DNA of 64,000 bases from Oscillospiraceae bacterium (GTDB taxonomy: Bacteria; Bacillota; Clostridia; Oscillospirales; Acutalibacteraceae): positions 388,156-452,155 of the forward strand of contig CAJTCU010000002.1 of the NCBI GenBank assembly GCA_910574935.1, given 5' to 3'. This document shows positions 25,519 through 33,835 of this stretch, piece after piece. The notes below the pieces were generated by a model that saw only the letters and a program-made list of their open reading frames with translations, searched no databases and was not told the origin of the DNA. The translations under genes and the position numbers were made by a program. How positions within the stretch are numbered: the stretch's first letter is position 1; every line of letters begins with the position of its first letter.

Positions 25519-26301
25519 ATGAAGAAAATCTTGACTTCGATTATAGCTGCCGCCCTGCTGGTGAGCAGCGCTGGGTGCCATGCACAACAGCCACAAGCCA
25601 CACGCTCCGAGCCGGAACCTGCGCCCCAGGCGCTTGTACTGAATGTAGCCTCGCCCACCGATACCAGCGATGGACACATCGACACGAGCGCCATAATAGC
25701 ACAAATCACAGCAGGCTTCAAGGTTAAGCTGGATACGGCAGAAAAGAAGAAAGAGGAGCCCAAAGCCTCCCCTGCCGCCCAGCGAAAAGAGGTGCAGGAA
25801 TCGGAAAAGCAGCCAGAAAATCCTGCCATAGAGCCAAAAACAGTGGCAGCAACTCCCACTCCCAAGCCACCTGCCACCGAACCTGACGCCTACCTGAAAG
25901 TCACCGTGAAAGCCACTCCCACCCCGCCGCCAGAGGCAACGCCGATACCGACACCCGTTCCCACACCGGAGCCGCCAGCCCCAACACCCGCCCCTGCGGA
26001 GCCTACCCCAGCCCCGGCAGAACCTACCCCCGAGCCGGTCATAGAGGAACCTGCTTTCGATATCGGCTACTGGATAGGCTACGCCCAAAGCTGCGCCCAG
26101 GGGCTGGGCCTGCGGCTGGAAAGCAGCGCAGTAGACTGCTGGGACAACCCCATCGGGGCCGGACCCCACAGCACCTGCCTGGAGCGGGACATCAGCAGTC
26201 GGCTGAATAGATATGCAAACGACCCGGATATCACAGACGTGTGGGTATGGTACGAATCCACCGGAAATGGCACCTACAAAATTTATATCGGGTACGCATA
26301 A
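25519..26301 (+). CDS. Proline-rich lipoprotein
   Basis: ATG 25519 follows AAAGGATGAAATCT. Signal MKKILTSIIAAALLVSSAGC ends in a lipobox Cys (~residue 20). The middle is a long Pro/Thr/Glu-rich spacer with repeats such as PTPAPAEPTPAPAEPTPEP. The last ~80 residues form a compact domain (DIGYWIGYAQSCAQGLGLRL, RDISSRLNRYAND, WVWYESTGNG) seen in Firmicute element lipoproteins. The layout suggests a wall-spanning stalk with a surface domain. A terminator follows at 26329-26358. Confidence 0.7.
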   Translation: MKKILTSIIAAALLVSSAGCHAQQPQATRSEPEPAPQALVLNVASPTDTSDGHIDTSAIIAQITAGFKVKLDTAEKKKEEPKASPAAQRKEVQESEKQPENPAIEPKTVAATPTPKPPATEPDAYLKVTVKATPTPPPEATPIPTPVPTPEPPAPTPAPAEPTPAPAEPTPEPVIEEPAFDIGYWIGYAQSCAQGLGLRLESSAVDCWDNPIGAGPHSTCLERDISSRLNRYANDPDITDVWVWYESTGNGTYKIYIGYA

Positions 26302-26328
26302 GAACAAAAAAAGAACACTAACACCAAG

Positions 26329-26358
26329 CGCATCGTGAAACCACGGTGCGATTTTTTT
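26329..26358 (+). terminator. Terminator after the lipoprotein gene
   Basis: CGCATCGTG-AAAC-CACGGTGCG followed by ATTTTTTT. Confidence 0.85.
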
Positions 26359-26387
26359 GTGCCCAAACGGGCAGAAAAGGAGAGCAA

Positions 26388-26516
26388 ATGACATCTACAA
26401 TCAAAAGAAAGAGCATGGCGCTGGTCATGGCCCTGCTACTTTGCTTTTCCATGTTCGTAAGTTTCAAAATGTCCCAAAGCTATACAAAAGCGTCCGGGTC
26501 GTCCAAATCGTCATAG
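26388..26516 (+). pseudogene. Truncated signal-peptide gene at a recombination junction
   Basis: ATG 26388 after AAAAGGAGAGCAA begins a secreted protein (MTSTIKRKSMALVMALLLCF SMFV). The frame then enters the antisense of the TraG gene tail and stops at TAG 26516. Only the signal peptide survives. The break lies between about 26455 and 26480 and marks the left border of the minus-strand conjugative remnant. Confidence 0.6.
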
Positions 26517-27004
26517 TTGAGGATGTCCTCGTCCTCGTCTATGGGCGTTCCGTCCGGCACGTCCGCCTCGTACACGGTGTACTGCTCGTTGGGATTGAGC
26601 GTTTTCATGCGGCGGCAGATAAGCCGCTCCAGCGAAAAGGCGTTTTTCTTCTTGTCCGCCTCCGCCGTGTATCGGTAGTTGGGGTGCTGTTTCAAATCAT
26701 ATTTCCGGGAATAGAACGGCGGCAGGCCCCGCAGTTGCAGGATGCACCTGTCGCCGGGCATGGTGGCAAGCTCGGCGGGGGTCATAAGCTCCCGGCCCAG
26801 CCGTTGCGTGTTCTGGTTGTAGCTTTCCGACTGCCCACGGGAGCGGCCCTCCGTCTGCATGGAGATGGTGGCCTTGCCCAGCCAGTTCTCCGATATTTCC
26901 TTGATGGTGCTGGCCTCCCGGCCCCCGAGGAACACCACGCTGTCCATGTTGCCTAAAATGGTTTCCATTGACCGCCCTGCATCTGGCTTTATGATAGAGA
27001 GCAT
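26480..27004 (-). pseudogene. C-terminal part of a VirD4/TraG coupling protein
   Basis: About 170 residues match the end of conjugative coupling ATPases: IIKPDAGRSMETILGNMDSV, VFLGGREASTIKEISENWLG, RSRGQSESYNQNTQRLGREL, TPAELATMPGDRCILQLRGL. The Walker A and B regions are missing. Upstream (27005-27055) the frame is interrupted, and another frame carries part of the same sequence. TraG couples the relaxosome to the type IV channel, so this remnant cannot function. It ends exactly at the junction with the 26388 gene. Confidence 0.78.
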
Positions 27005-27448
27005 TTTCTATTTGTCCTCGACACCCCGAAAATGCTGATGCGTGATTACGCAAGGGAAGTCACCAAACGGTCAGCAGCGAACTGACGCCACGGGAATTAC
27101 ACCCCAACTGTCGGTCTGACAGAGCCGCCCCCATTGCCTGCGGCGGGCTGGTTACCGCTCGGACTGTGGCTGGACGGGAGTATCATTGTCCTCTTTGTGG
27201 GTCTTGGCGAAATCGGGAGCTGCCCGATATTTTCAGTCGATATTTTTTCGCTTACTGCCTTTCGGCGGGTCATGGCGTACCGCTGCACACGCTTACGCTT
27301 ATTACAGCCACAAAGAGAATGTATTTGGTGAATGGGTATTCGGTTGTCAAAGAGCCGTCCCGTTCCTGCCATAAAGCGAAACAGGTGAAAGGGCTTAAGC
27401 CCCTTCACCTGTTTGCTCACTCACCAAAGGCTGCGTGTAGTGTAAATT
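27005..27448. other. Intergenic remnant stretch
   Basis: No gene can be supported. A short scrap of the TraG frame (to about 27055) is followed by GC-rich sequence with no ribosome site. A long palindrome AAACAGGTGAA...TTCACCTGTTT (27379-27414) lies at the 3' side of the sigma-like gene and probably ends its transcription. Confidence 0.5.
27379..27414. terminator. Palindrome after the sigma-like gene
   Basis: AAACAGGTGAAAGGGC pairs with GCCCCTTCACCTGTTT around TTAA. Flanking AAA and TTT let it act in either direction. Confidence 0.6.
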
Positions 27449-27925
27449 TTAAAAAATCTTAAAATTCTTTTTCAGCTTTTCAACCGCAATATCCACGCTG
27501 AATTTTACCGCCCTTTTCGTGCAGCCCTCCAGCTTCGCAATCTGCTCATAGGTCAGCTCCCCGAAAAAGTACAGTTTCAGCCTGCGCCGCTGTACTTCGG
27601 GAAGTTCGGAAACCGCCCTATGTAGCTGCTCGTATTCGATGCTCTCTGAAACAATATCCTCAATCCGTTCTGCCTTATAAAAAGCTCTGTCATTCAGCGT
27701 TTCATCGGTCAGCTCGGAGTGTTCAATGTGCCTGCTCACCCTGTTCAGATGGGATATGTCCTCAAGCTCAAATCTGTCAAATGTCTGGTACAGCATTTCG
27801 TCAAGCTCAATATTCTGCTGCTTTCCACGCCCGTCCTTAAAAGAGAGGTAATAATGCCCCTCAGCTATCGTCAAAGTGTACGGGTTATACTTGTCCTTTT
27901 TTCGGTTTGGATGCTTTTCAAGCAT
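27449..27925 (-). CDS. Sigma-70-like factor of conjugative-element type
   Basis: ATG 27925 opens a 158-residue protein, MLEKHPNRKKDKYNPYTLTI; an upstream ATG adds five residues. The C-terminal half carries LHRAVSELPEVQRRRLKLYF and LTYEQIAKLEGCTKRAVKFS, a region-4 helix-turn-helix. The N-terminal half (ISHLNRVSRHIEHSELTDET) fits the small sigma-like proteins of Tn916-type elements. It likely switches on element genes. The gene is AT-rich compared with the flanks, like the cargo upstream. Confidence 0.75.
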   Translation of the reverse strand: MLEKHPNRKKDKYNPYTLTIAEGHYYLSFKDGRGKQQNIELDEMLYQTFDRFELEDISHLNRVSRHIEHSELTDETLNDRAFYKAERIEDIVSESIEYEQLHRAVSELPEVQRRRLKLYFFGELTYEQIAKLEGCTKRAVKFSVDIAVEKLKKNFKIF

Positions 27926-28353
27926 TGTAATTTCCTCCAATCAATCTGAATTTTTTTGAAAATCCAGATTGACGGGCGGAGAACGGCATCCAATCCCAGA
28001 AACCGCCTTACGACGTGTTCTAACAAAAAACGACAAAAGAGAAACCGCAAAGGTTCTGTGACCTTCACGGTTTAGGGAGATTTTAGTTCTAATATATAGA
28101 AATATGACTTCTACTTGCAGGGTGCAAAGCCCCCATACGCTGACGGGGATTTTTTTAACAGGTTACCAACCCATCCCCGACACGATATATGTAAATAAAA
28201 AGCACTTCCCGTATGCAAAAAAATCCCTCCAAACTGAAAACAGATTTGGAAGGACTTCCATTTTTGGCATGGCAAAGCAGCCCACCAAACACTGTTTTTC
28301 TATTTTGTGGGCTTCCCTTTACCTCTGATACTGTTTGGAAATGTGCCTTTCAC
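27926..28353. other. AT-rich intergenic stretch with ABC-F terminator
   Basis: No protein gene is supported. A conserved-looking minus-strand reading (LRFLFCRFLLEHVV...FLGLDAVLRPS near 27960-28060) has no ribosome site and may be a relic. On the minus strand CCTTCCAAATCTG-TTTT-CAGTTTGGAGGG followed by a T-run (28217-28254) ends the ABC-F transcript. Confidence 0.5.
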
Positions 28354-29889
28354 CTATATTTTCTTTTCTATGTCTATCACTTTCTGCGTCCATTCTCGGT
28401 AAAACGCTTCCTCATGCGACACCAACAGCACTGTCCCCTCAAATTCTTCCAGTGCGGTTTTCAATGATTCTTTTGCCAGTGCATCAAGATGGTTTGTCGG
28501 CTCGTCCATGATAAGGAAATTGCACGGCTTCATGATAAGCAGGCACATTTTAACCTTTGCCTGTTCCCCTCCGCTCAAAGTACCGATTTCCTGCATGGCG
28601 TGTTTGCTTGAGATGCCGCAGCCCGCAAGACGCTTTCTCACGTCTTTTATCGTAAGCGACGGGTAAGCATCGGAAACAATCTGAATGGGCGTTTTTTCTA
28701 TATCCGCCCATGCCAGCTCCTGCTCAAAATACCCAATCTTTACCTGCTCCGAAAAACGGAAACTCCCGCTTAATGAGGGTATTTGGCTGATAAGCGTTTT
28801 TAGCAGGGTGGATTTGCCAATGCCGTTAAATCCCGTCATAACAATTTTCTCTCCCCCTTTTATGGAAAAGCTGATGTCCGACAAAACAGGATAATGATAG
28901 CCAACATCCAGATGTTTTACTTTTAGATGCTCTGTCGTAGTCAGCGGGAGAGCTTCAAACCGAAAATGTGGCTTGATTTCTTTCTGTTCCAGAGCTTCCA
29001 TCTTATCCATTCGGTCAAGCTGTTTCTGCCTGCCACGAGCCATTTTTGACTTTCTCCCTGCAATATTCCTGCGGATAAATTCTTCCGTCTTTTTGATGGT
29101 TTTCTGCTGTGCGGCATACTGTCTGATATAATCCTCACGGAGCAGTGCCTTTTTTCTCGTGAACTCTGAATAAGTGCCAAAATATTTTGTAATCTTCTCG
29201 TTGTCAATGTCGCATATCCTTGTGGATATTTTCTCTAAAAAGTCATAGTCATGCGATACTACCAGAAAAGCGTTTGGCAGGCTGGAAAGATATTCGGCAA
29301 GCCATGTAACATGCTCCTTGTCCAAAAAGTTCGTCGGCTCGTCCAAAAGCAAAATATCTGGCTTCTCAAGCAGCAGCTTCGCCAGTATGACCTTTGCCCT
29401 CTGCCCGCCGCTCATCTGCTCAATCGGTCTGTCTAACCCGACTGCCGTTAAGCCCAGACCTGTCGCTACCTGTTCTATCTTTGTGTCAATCAAATAAAAC
29501 TCTTTGCGTTCTAATTCTTCCTGATACCTTGCCGCCATGCCTAGCTTTGCCATATCCCCATTCGCAGACTGGCAGTACAGCTCATTCATCCTGTTTTCTA
29601 TCTCATACAGCCCAGAAAATGCGGATTGCAGGAACTCCCTCATCGCCACGCTTTTTTCAATTTGGGCGTACTGGTCGAGATACCCTATTTTTGTGTTCGG
29701 CTGCCATACTATCCTGCCAGAGTCGGGGATAAGCTGCTCCGTGCAAATTTTTATGAACGTGCTTTTTCCCGCCCCGTTCTGACCGACAATCCCGATATGC
29801 TCCCCTTTGTTCAATGTAAAATCTGCGTTTTTAAACAGATAATTTTCTCCAAAAGAATGCGTTAATCCCGTAACTTCTAATAAACTCAT
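28354..29889 (-). CDS. ABC-F family ribosome-protection-type ATPase
   Basis: About 511 residues, two ATP-binding cassettes and no membrane segments. Cassette 1: GQNGAGKSTFIK, MSGGQRAKVILAKLL, ILLLDEPTNFLD. A charged linker with KKTEEFIRRNIAGRKS and ARGRQKQLDRMDKM follows (~residues 245-305). Cassette 2: GFNGIGKSTLLK, LSGGEQAKVKMCLL, FLIMDEPTNHLD. This layout is that of ABC-F proteins, some of which pull antibiotics off the ribosome (Lsa, Vga, Msr types); others are translation factors. The attenuator leader upstream favours a drug-response role. The antibiotic class cannot be told from sequence alone. Confidence 0.88.
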   Translation of the reverse strand: MSLLEVTGLTHSFGENYLFKNADFTLNKGEHIGIVGQNGAGKSTFIKICTEQLIPDSGRIVWQPNTKIGYLDQYAQIEKSVAMREFLQSAFSGLYEIENRMNELYCQSANGDMAKLGMAARYQEELERKEFYLIDTKIEQVATGLGLTAVGLDRPIEQMSGGQRAKVILAKLLLEKPDILLLDEPTNFLDKEHVTWLAEYLSSLPNAFLVVSHDYDFLEKISTRICDIDNEKITKYFGTYSEFTRKKALLREDYIRQYAAQQKTIKKTEEFIRRNIAGRKSKMARGRQKQLDRMDKMEALEQKEIKPHFRFEALPLTTTEHLKVKHLDVGYHYPVLSDISFSIKGGEKIVMTGFNGIGKSTLLKTLISQIPSLSGSFRFSEQVKIGYFEQELAWADIEKTPIQIVSDAYPSLTIKDVRKRLAGCGISSKHAMQEIGTLSGGEQAKVKMCLLIMKPCNFLIMDEPTNHLDALAKESLKTALEEFEGTVLLVSHEEAFYREWTQKVIDIEKKI

Positions 29890-29933
29890 AATCATTGTCC
29901 TCTCTTTTTACTGTCTGATTTTTCAAAATGGGC

Positions 29934-29981
29934 AAAAAAATAGCAGAAGTCAGATACTCTTGGTATCATGCCTTCTGCTAT
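29934..29981 (-). terminator. Attenuator terminator before the ABC-F gene
   Basis: On the minus strand ATAGCAGAAG (29981-29972) pairs perfectly with CTTCTGCTAT (29949-29940), then TTTTTT. It lies about 45 bp upstream of the gene start, so read-through is needed for expression. The stop of leader ORF 2 falls in its 5' arm. Confidence 0.85.
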
Positions 29982-30109
29982 ATCCGTTCCATCGCAAACC
30001 GCTTGCAGGAAACAGCCCATATACAACAAAAGGCTACGGACAAAACACTGTCCATAGCCTGCTGCACACAAATTTGTACGGAAAAAGAAACAATATATGA
30101 AAAAGACAT
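29978..30109 (-). CDS. Leader ORF 2 of the ABC-F gene
   Basis: ATG 30109 follows GAGAGGGATTTT and encodes 43 residues (MSFSYIVSFSVQICVQQAMD ...). Its TAG overlaps the 5' arm of the attenuator. It contains the hairpin GGCTATGGACAG-TGTT-TTGTCCGTAGCC. A ribosome stalled on or finishing this ORF would change terminator folding, as in translation-attenuated resistance genes. Confidence 0.6.
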   Translation of the reverse strand: MSFSYIVSFSVQICVQQAMDSVLSVAFCCIWAVSCKRFAMERI

Positions 30110-30157
30110 AAAATCCCTCTCATGTACTGCTGCATTTCCCGATGAAATCCTAACGTG

Positions 30158-30256
30158 TTATATTACGCTATACTCTGTACAATGTTTCATCGGATTTGAT
30201 TGTACAGAGCTGATTTTCTTTTTAGGCGGAAGTTCGTTTGTGATGTAAAAGCTCAT
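30158..30256 (-). CDS. Leader ORF 1 of the ABC-F gene
   Basis: ATG 30256 follows AAAGGAGAACAGTTTC and encodes 32 residues (MSFYITNELPPKKKISSVQS ...). Its 3' half overlaps a perfect 11-bp hairpin CTCTGTACAAT/ATTGTACAGAG (30173-30209), whose loop CCGATGAAA can instead pair with TTTCATCGG downstream (about 30138-30150). This is the layout of an antibiotic-sensing leader. The PPKKK run is a plausible stalling site (inference). Confidence 0.65.
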   Translation of the reverse strand: MSFYITNELPPKKKISSVQSNPMKHCTEYSVI

Positions 30257-30288
30257 GAAACTGTTCTCCTTTAAAATTAGTGCAAATT

Positions 30289-30318
30289 ATTATAGCATGA
30301 AAACCAGCAGTTTGTCAA
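30289..30318 (-). promoter_or_regulatory. Promoter of the ABC-F leader transcript
   Basis: Minus strand TTGACA (30318-30313), 18 bp, TATAAT (30294-30289). The leader ORF 1 start is 33 bp downstream. Confidence 0.85.
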
Positions 30319-30424
30319 ATCCTATTTTTATGAAATTTTCAGACTTTTCATCTCACATAACTTGAGATTACAACAATTTGATTTTAGAAATTACAATTCT
30401 TTATGTTTCAATTTCTACTCACTA

Positions 30425-31054
30425 TCAAGCTTGAATCATCTTTCCTTTCTTCAGTCGGAAAATAGTGTCTGCCTGTTTTGCAAGGTCGTTCGAGTGGGTA
30501 ACAATAATCACGCATTTATTCATTTCATGGGCGCATTCTTTCAAGATGGAGATAATTTCTGCCGCTGTATCTTCATCTAAATTTCCAGTCGGCTCGTCCG
30601 CAAGTATTACTTTTGTATCGGAAGCCAATGCACGGGCAATCGCCACACGCTGCTGCTGACCGCCTGAGAGTTTTAAGACATTTCGTTTACATTCTTCCTC
30701 GGTCAGCCCGACACCCTCTAAAATTGGCTGCGGTGAAAGCTTTGCTGTCAAAGCGACATTTTCTTTTGGCGTTAGATAGTCAATCAGATTGTAGCTCTGG
30801 AAGATAAATGCCACATTATTTTTTCTGTGATTGGCAAGCCCTAACTTTTCAATGTCCTGTCCATCGTATAAAATCTGTCCGTCTATGGGGCTGTCCAGAC
30901 CTCCCAACAGTGACAGAAGCGTGGTCTTTCCACATCCCGACTGTCCGAGGATAGCGTACATTTTCCCCTCCTCCAATGCCATGTTGATACCGTTTAATAC
31001 ATTCCGCTTATTGTCATAGGAATAACGGATGTTGTTCATTTCGAAAACGCTCAT
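30425..31054 (-). CDS. ABC transporter ATPase, MacB/Vex2-like
   Basis: A 209-residue ATPase: Walker A LGQSGCGKTTLLSLLGG (~residue 33), signature KLSGGQQQRVAIARAL, Walker B VILADEPTGNLDE, H-loop IIVTHSNDLAKQA. It belongs to the LolD/MacB group that drives extracytoplasmic mechanotransmission or peptide export. The two FtsX-type permeases directly upstream in the same direction are its partners. The set is arranged like the vex genes beside vncRS. Confidence 0.9.
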   Translation of the reverse strand: MSVFEMNNIRYSYDNKRNVLNGINMALEEGKMYAILGQSGCGKTTLLSLLGGLDSPIDGQILYDGQDIEKLGLANHRKNNVAFIFQSYNLIDYLTPKENVALTAKLSPQPILEGVGLTEEECKRNVLKLSGGQQQRVAIARALASDTKVILADEPTGNLDEDTAAEIISILKECAHEMNKCVIIVTHSNDLAKQADTIFRLKKGKMIQA

Positions 31055-31066
31055 TGTAAAATCCTC

Positions 31067-32458
31067 CTAATCCATTTGTGATAAAATCTTTCTTGGTTTC
31101 ATCTGTATGACCGTGATAGATGCAACTGAAACGGAAACAGCAATAAGTAATGCCCCAAAGATGTAGATGTAGAGCAAATCACTTGGTCTGACATTTACCG
31201 GAACACTCTCCACCGTTTCCAGTTCAGAAGTATCATAGGGGATATATTGCCCTGTTATGTCAAGATACTCTGATCCATCGTCTGGAACTTCTATTTCTGG
31301 TGCCTCCTGCGATTCGGCTACCCGATGGAAAATCAAATTGCTGATTCCCTGCGAAACAAAACTGCTTGCAACATAAGACAATCCAAATGCCAGAATTGCT
31401 ATCATAAGGATTTCTACAATATACTGAAAGACAACCCTGCTTTTCGTTATCCCGACAGCAAGCAATATGCCCGTTTCATGCCGCCGCTGTTTTATCCACA
31501 TAGACAAAATCAATGTTAAAATACCTACGCTTACCAAAACGCATCCTACAATCAGCCAGATAATCAGTTTCTGCATTGCTGTCAAAGACGAAGCGACCGC
31601 TTCATAAGCAGAATTATCTACCGTGAGCTTAAAGCAGTCCCAGTCCAAATCAAGAGCTTGTATCTGTTTTGCGATGCCGTCAATTTCTCTGGGGTCGTCT
31701 ACATAAAAATCAACGCCATTGTCATACTGGATTTCATCTCTCTGCATAATTTCACGCATTGCCTTATGGTCGATAACCAGACGATTACGCTTGTCCGTTG
31801 ATGTAGTATGAAAAGATTCAGAGTCCCCCATATACTCATAAATGCCGATGATTTTCAGCGGTACATCGGGATAATCCCCGCTGTCATAACAGCACTGTAC
31901 GGTAATGGTATCGCCGAGCTTTAACTTATTGTTCTCTGCAACTGCCGTACTGATTAAAACAACATGGTCGTCGTCCTCTTTGATGTGCCGCCCCTCCACC
32001 AACCGAAATGCCTTGCGGGTAAAAAAGTTGAAATACTCTGAATTTGTCACGGATGGAAGTCTGCTGTAATCGCTTCCCTCCCCAAAGCTGAAGCCCGATA
32101 TAAACTCAAAATCCTTTGCAAAAACACTGCCATCTCCCAAACCATTGTATGACTTGATTCCATCTACTGACAGTATCTCTTGAATATCCTTGTCAGTGAT
32201 GGGAGTTCCCGTATAAGCGACCATCGTTCCTCCCGCCGCCTGCTGATACTGCCAGTTCGCACGGTTATTTTCATCTAATTCAAGGCGGATGCTCCCGCCT
32301 ATGGATTGCCGCAGGCTGTATGCTGAATTGTCCGCTGCCTTATAGATAGACAGTCCAGTTAAGGTAAATGTGGACATTGCCAGCAGCAAAAAAAATAAAA
32401 TAACCGTTTTTACTTTTTTCCGAACCGTATATAAAAATGCTCTTTTCCATGTACTCAT
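31067..32458 (-). CDS. FtsX/MacB-type ABC permease (second)
   Basis: A 463-residue protein with an N-terminal membrane segment (TVILFFLLLAMSTFTLTGLS), a ~250-residue extracytoplasmic domain, and three C-terminal segments (LIIWLIVGCVLVSVGILTLI; IVEILMIAILAFGLSYVA; LLYIYIFGALLIAVSVSVAS). RRHETGILLAVGITKSRV is the conserved FtsX coupling stretch. It ends with MKPRKILSQMD, matching the ending of the upstream permease. Probably one half of a heterodimeric exporter. Confidence 0.88.
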   Translation of the reverse strand: MSTWKRAFLYTVRKKVKTVILFFLLLAMSTFTLTGLSIYKAADNSAYSLRQSIGGSIRLELDENNRANWQYQQAAGGTMVAYTGTPITDKDIQEILSVDGIKSYNGLGDGSVFAKDFEFISGFSFGEGSDYSRLPSVTNSEYFNFFTRKAFRLVEGRHIKEDDDHVVLISTAVAENNKLKLGDTITVQCCYDSGDYPDVPLKIIGIYEYMGDSESFHTTSTDKRNRLVIDHKAMREIMQRDEIQYDNGVDFYVDDPREIDGIAKQIQALDLDWDCFKLTVDNSAYEAVASSLTAMQKLIIWLIVGCVLVSVGILTLILSMWIKQRRHETGILLAVGITKSRVVFQYIVEILMIAILAFGLSYVASSFVSQGISNLIFHRVAESQEAPEIEVPDDGSEYLDITGQYIPYDTSELETVESVPVNVRPSDLLYIYIFGALLIAVSVSVASITVIQMKPRKILSQMD

Positions 32459-32474
32459 AATTTTTATCCTCCTG

Positions 32475-33704
32475 TCAGCTCATTTTTGATAAAATATCTT
32501 TTGGCTTCATACGGGCAACTGGCAGGGATGCCATAATTACCGTGAATGTGATAACGAATGTTTCTGTCAGAAATTGCAACAATATGTTTTGCAGAGAAAG
32601 CGGCATATGGATGGTTGTTTCCATACCTTTTAAGGCTTCCTCTGCCTGCCCTGTGACAAAACTGCCTAGTGGAAAAGATACCAGAAACACCAATACAGCC
32701 ACCATTAAAATTTCATAAATGAACTGCATTGTAATCTGTGAAACGGATGTGCCTATGGAAAGCAATATCCCCGCTTCATGTATTCTGTTCCTTATTCGCA
32801 TGGTAAGCACAAGAAAAATTACAATGATACCGATAAGCATAACCGCCAAAAGCATGATTCCCGTAAGCTGTTCTAAGGTCTGGATTTGGTATGCAACTGA
32901 CTGGTATTCCGATTCATTGATTCGGATAAAATAGTCCTCCCACGGAATAGATGCAATCTGTTTTACCTGCTTGACAATGTGCGTCAATTCCTCTGGGTCG
33001 GTCACAAAAAAAGCCACGTTTCCAGAATATGCAGATGTTTTTTTGTTAGACAGCTTCCAGAAAATATCATGCGTTGCAAAAATGGTGTCATTGTCATATT
33101 CCATTTTGATGTCACTGGCATAGATTCCTGCAACGAAAACTTTTGACTGTTCCCCGCTGCCATCAGAAACAGATTTCAATATCAACTCACTGCCAATCCC
33201 TAAATTATTTTCTTCTGCCAGTTTAGCACTGATAACAGCCGCATCCGTATCCTCTGCCGTAATATGCCTTCCCTCCGTCAGTTCCAATATCCCGCTTACA
33301 AAATCTGTCTGATAAGCGGTTTCCGTATTAGCAGAAAGATAACCGCTTTCCATTCCAGAGAGAAACTCCAATCCCTCCGCAGAAATGGAAAGATTTTGTT
33401 CGGCATTGTACGCCTTTATCCCGCCAACGCCTAATATCTGTTTCACTGTTTCATATGGGATAGGGATTTTATCAGCGGTATATCCCGTTTCGCTTCCGTC
33501 AAATTCCAGATGATTGATACTGCCACTCATCGTAAAGGATGCCCCAATCGTTTCCCGTAAAGCTCTGGCTGCTTTTTCTGTTCCACTTCGGATAGAAATG
33601 CCGACCATAACGGAAACGGTCAGCAAAAGCAATAGCAAAAAAAGCGTCAGACTTTTTCCTTTCTTCCGTACATCATAAAGAAATGCCCGTTTCAAGCTGC
33701 TCAA
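32475..33704 (-). CDS. FtsX/MacB-type ABC permease (first)
   Basis: TTG 33704 follows AAAGGAGGAAAATTTT. The 409-residue permease is a paralogue of the next one: the N-terminal KRAFLYDVRKKGKSLTLFLL segment, an extracytoplasmic domain, and C-terminal segments, with IHEAGILLSIGTSVSQITMQ and final MKPKDILSKMS. It is 16 bp upstream of the second permease. It has its own promoter and a predicted response-regulator site (33772-33791), so it is controlled separately from the kinase gene. Confidence 0.88.
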   Translation of the reverse strand: MSSLKRAFLYDVRKKGKSLTLFLLLLLLTVSVMVGISIRSGTEKAARALRETIGASFTMSGSINHLEFDGSETGYTADKIPIPYETVKQILGVGGIKAYNAEQNLSISAEGLEFLSGMESGYLSANTETAYQTDFVSGILELTEGRHITAEDTDAAVISAKLAEENNLGIGSELILKSVSDGSGEQSKVFVAGIYASDIKMEYDNDTIFATHDIFWKLSNKKTSAYSGNVAFFVTDPEELTHIVKQVKQIASIPWEDYFIRINESEYQSVAYQIQTLEQLTGIMLLAVMLIGIIVIFLVLTMRIRNRIHEAGILLSIGTSVSQITMQFIYEILMVAVLVFLVSFPLGSFVTGQAEEALKGMETTIHMPLSLQNILLQFLTETFVITFTVIMASLPVARMKPKDILSKMS

Positions 33705-33736
33705 AAAATTTTCCTCCTTTCGTTTGTTTCGCTTAA

Positions 33737-33791
33737 ATTTTATACCTCTGGTGTGAGTGGGGTATCAGTCTAATGTGAATGGCGTGTGAAA
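33737..33791 (-). promoter_or_regulatory. Predicted VncR-like operator and promoter of the exporter genes
   Basis: On the minus strand TTTCACACGCCATTCACATT (33791-33772) holds two TTCA-type half sites 11 bp apart. GGTATAAAATTT, a probable -10, lies about 25 bp downstream. The same operator, TTCATACGCCATTCACACA, precedes the response-regulator gene. Confidence 0.68.
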
Positions 33792-33795
33792 TCAC

Positions 33796-33832
33796 AAAAA
33801 AACTGCCTGTTTTCGATACAGACAGTTTTTTC
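33796..33832. terminator. Terminator between kinase and exporter genes
   Basis: AAAAACTGCCTGT...ACAGACAGTTTTTT forms a stem flanked by A- and T-runs and can act in both directions. It separates the kinase transcript from the exporter transcript. Confidence 0.78.
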
Positions 33833-33835
33833 CAA

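Noticed and set aside
25860..26040. Short tandem repeats as a CRISPR or VNTR array
   Set aside because: They encode a Pro/Thr/Glu spacer (PTPAPAEP...) in a lipoprotein and have no spacer-repeat structure. No CRISPR array was seen anywhere in the window.
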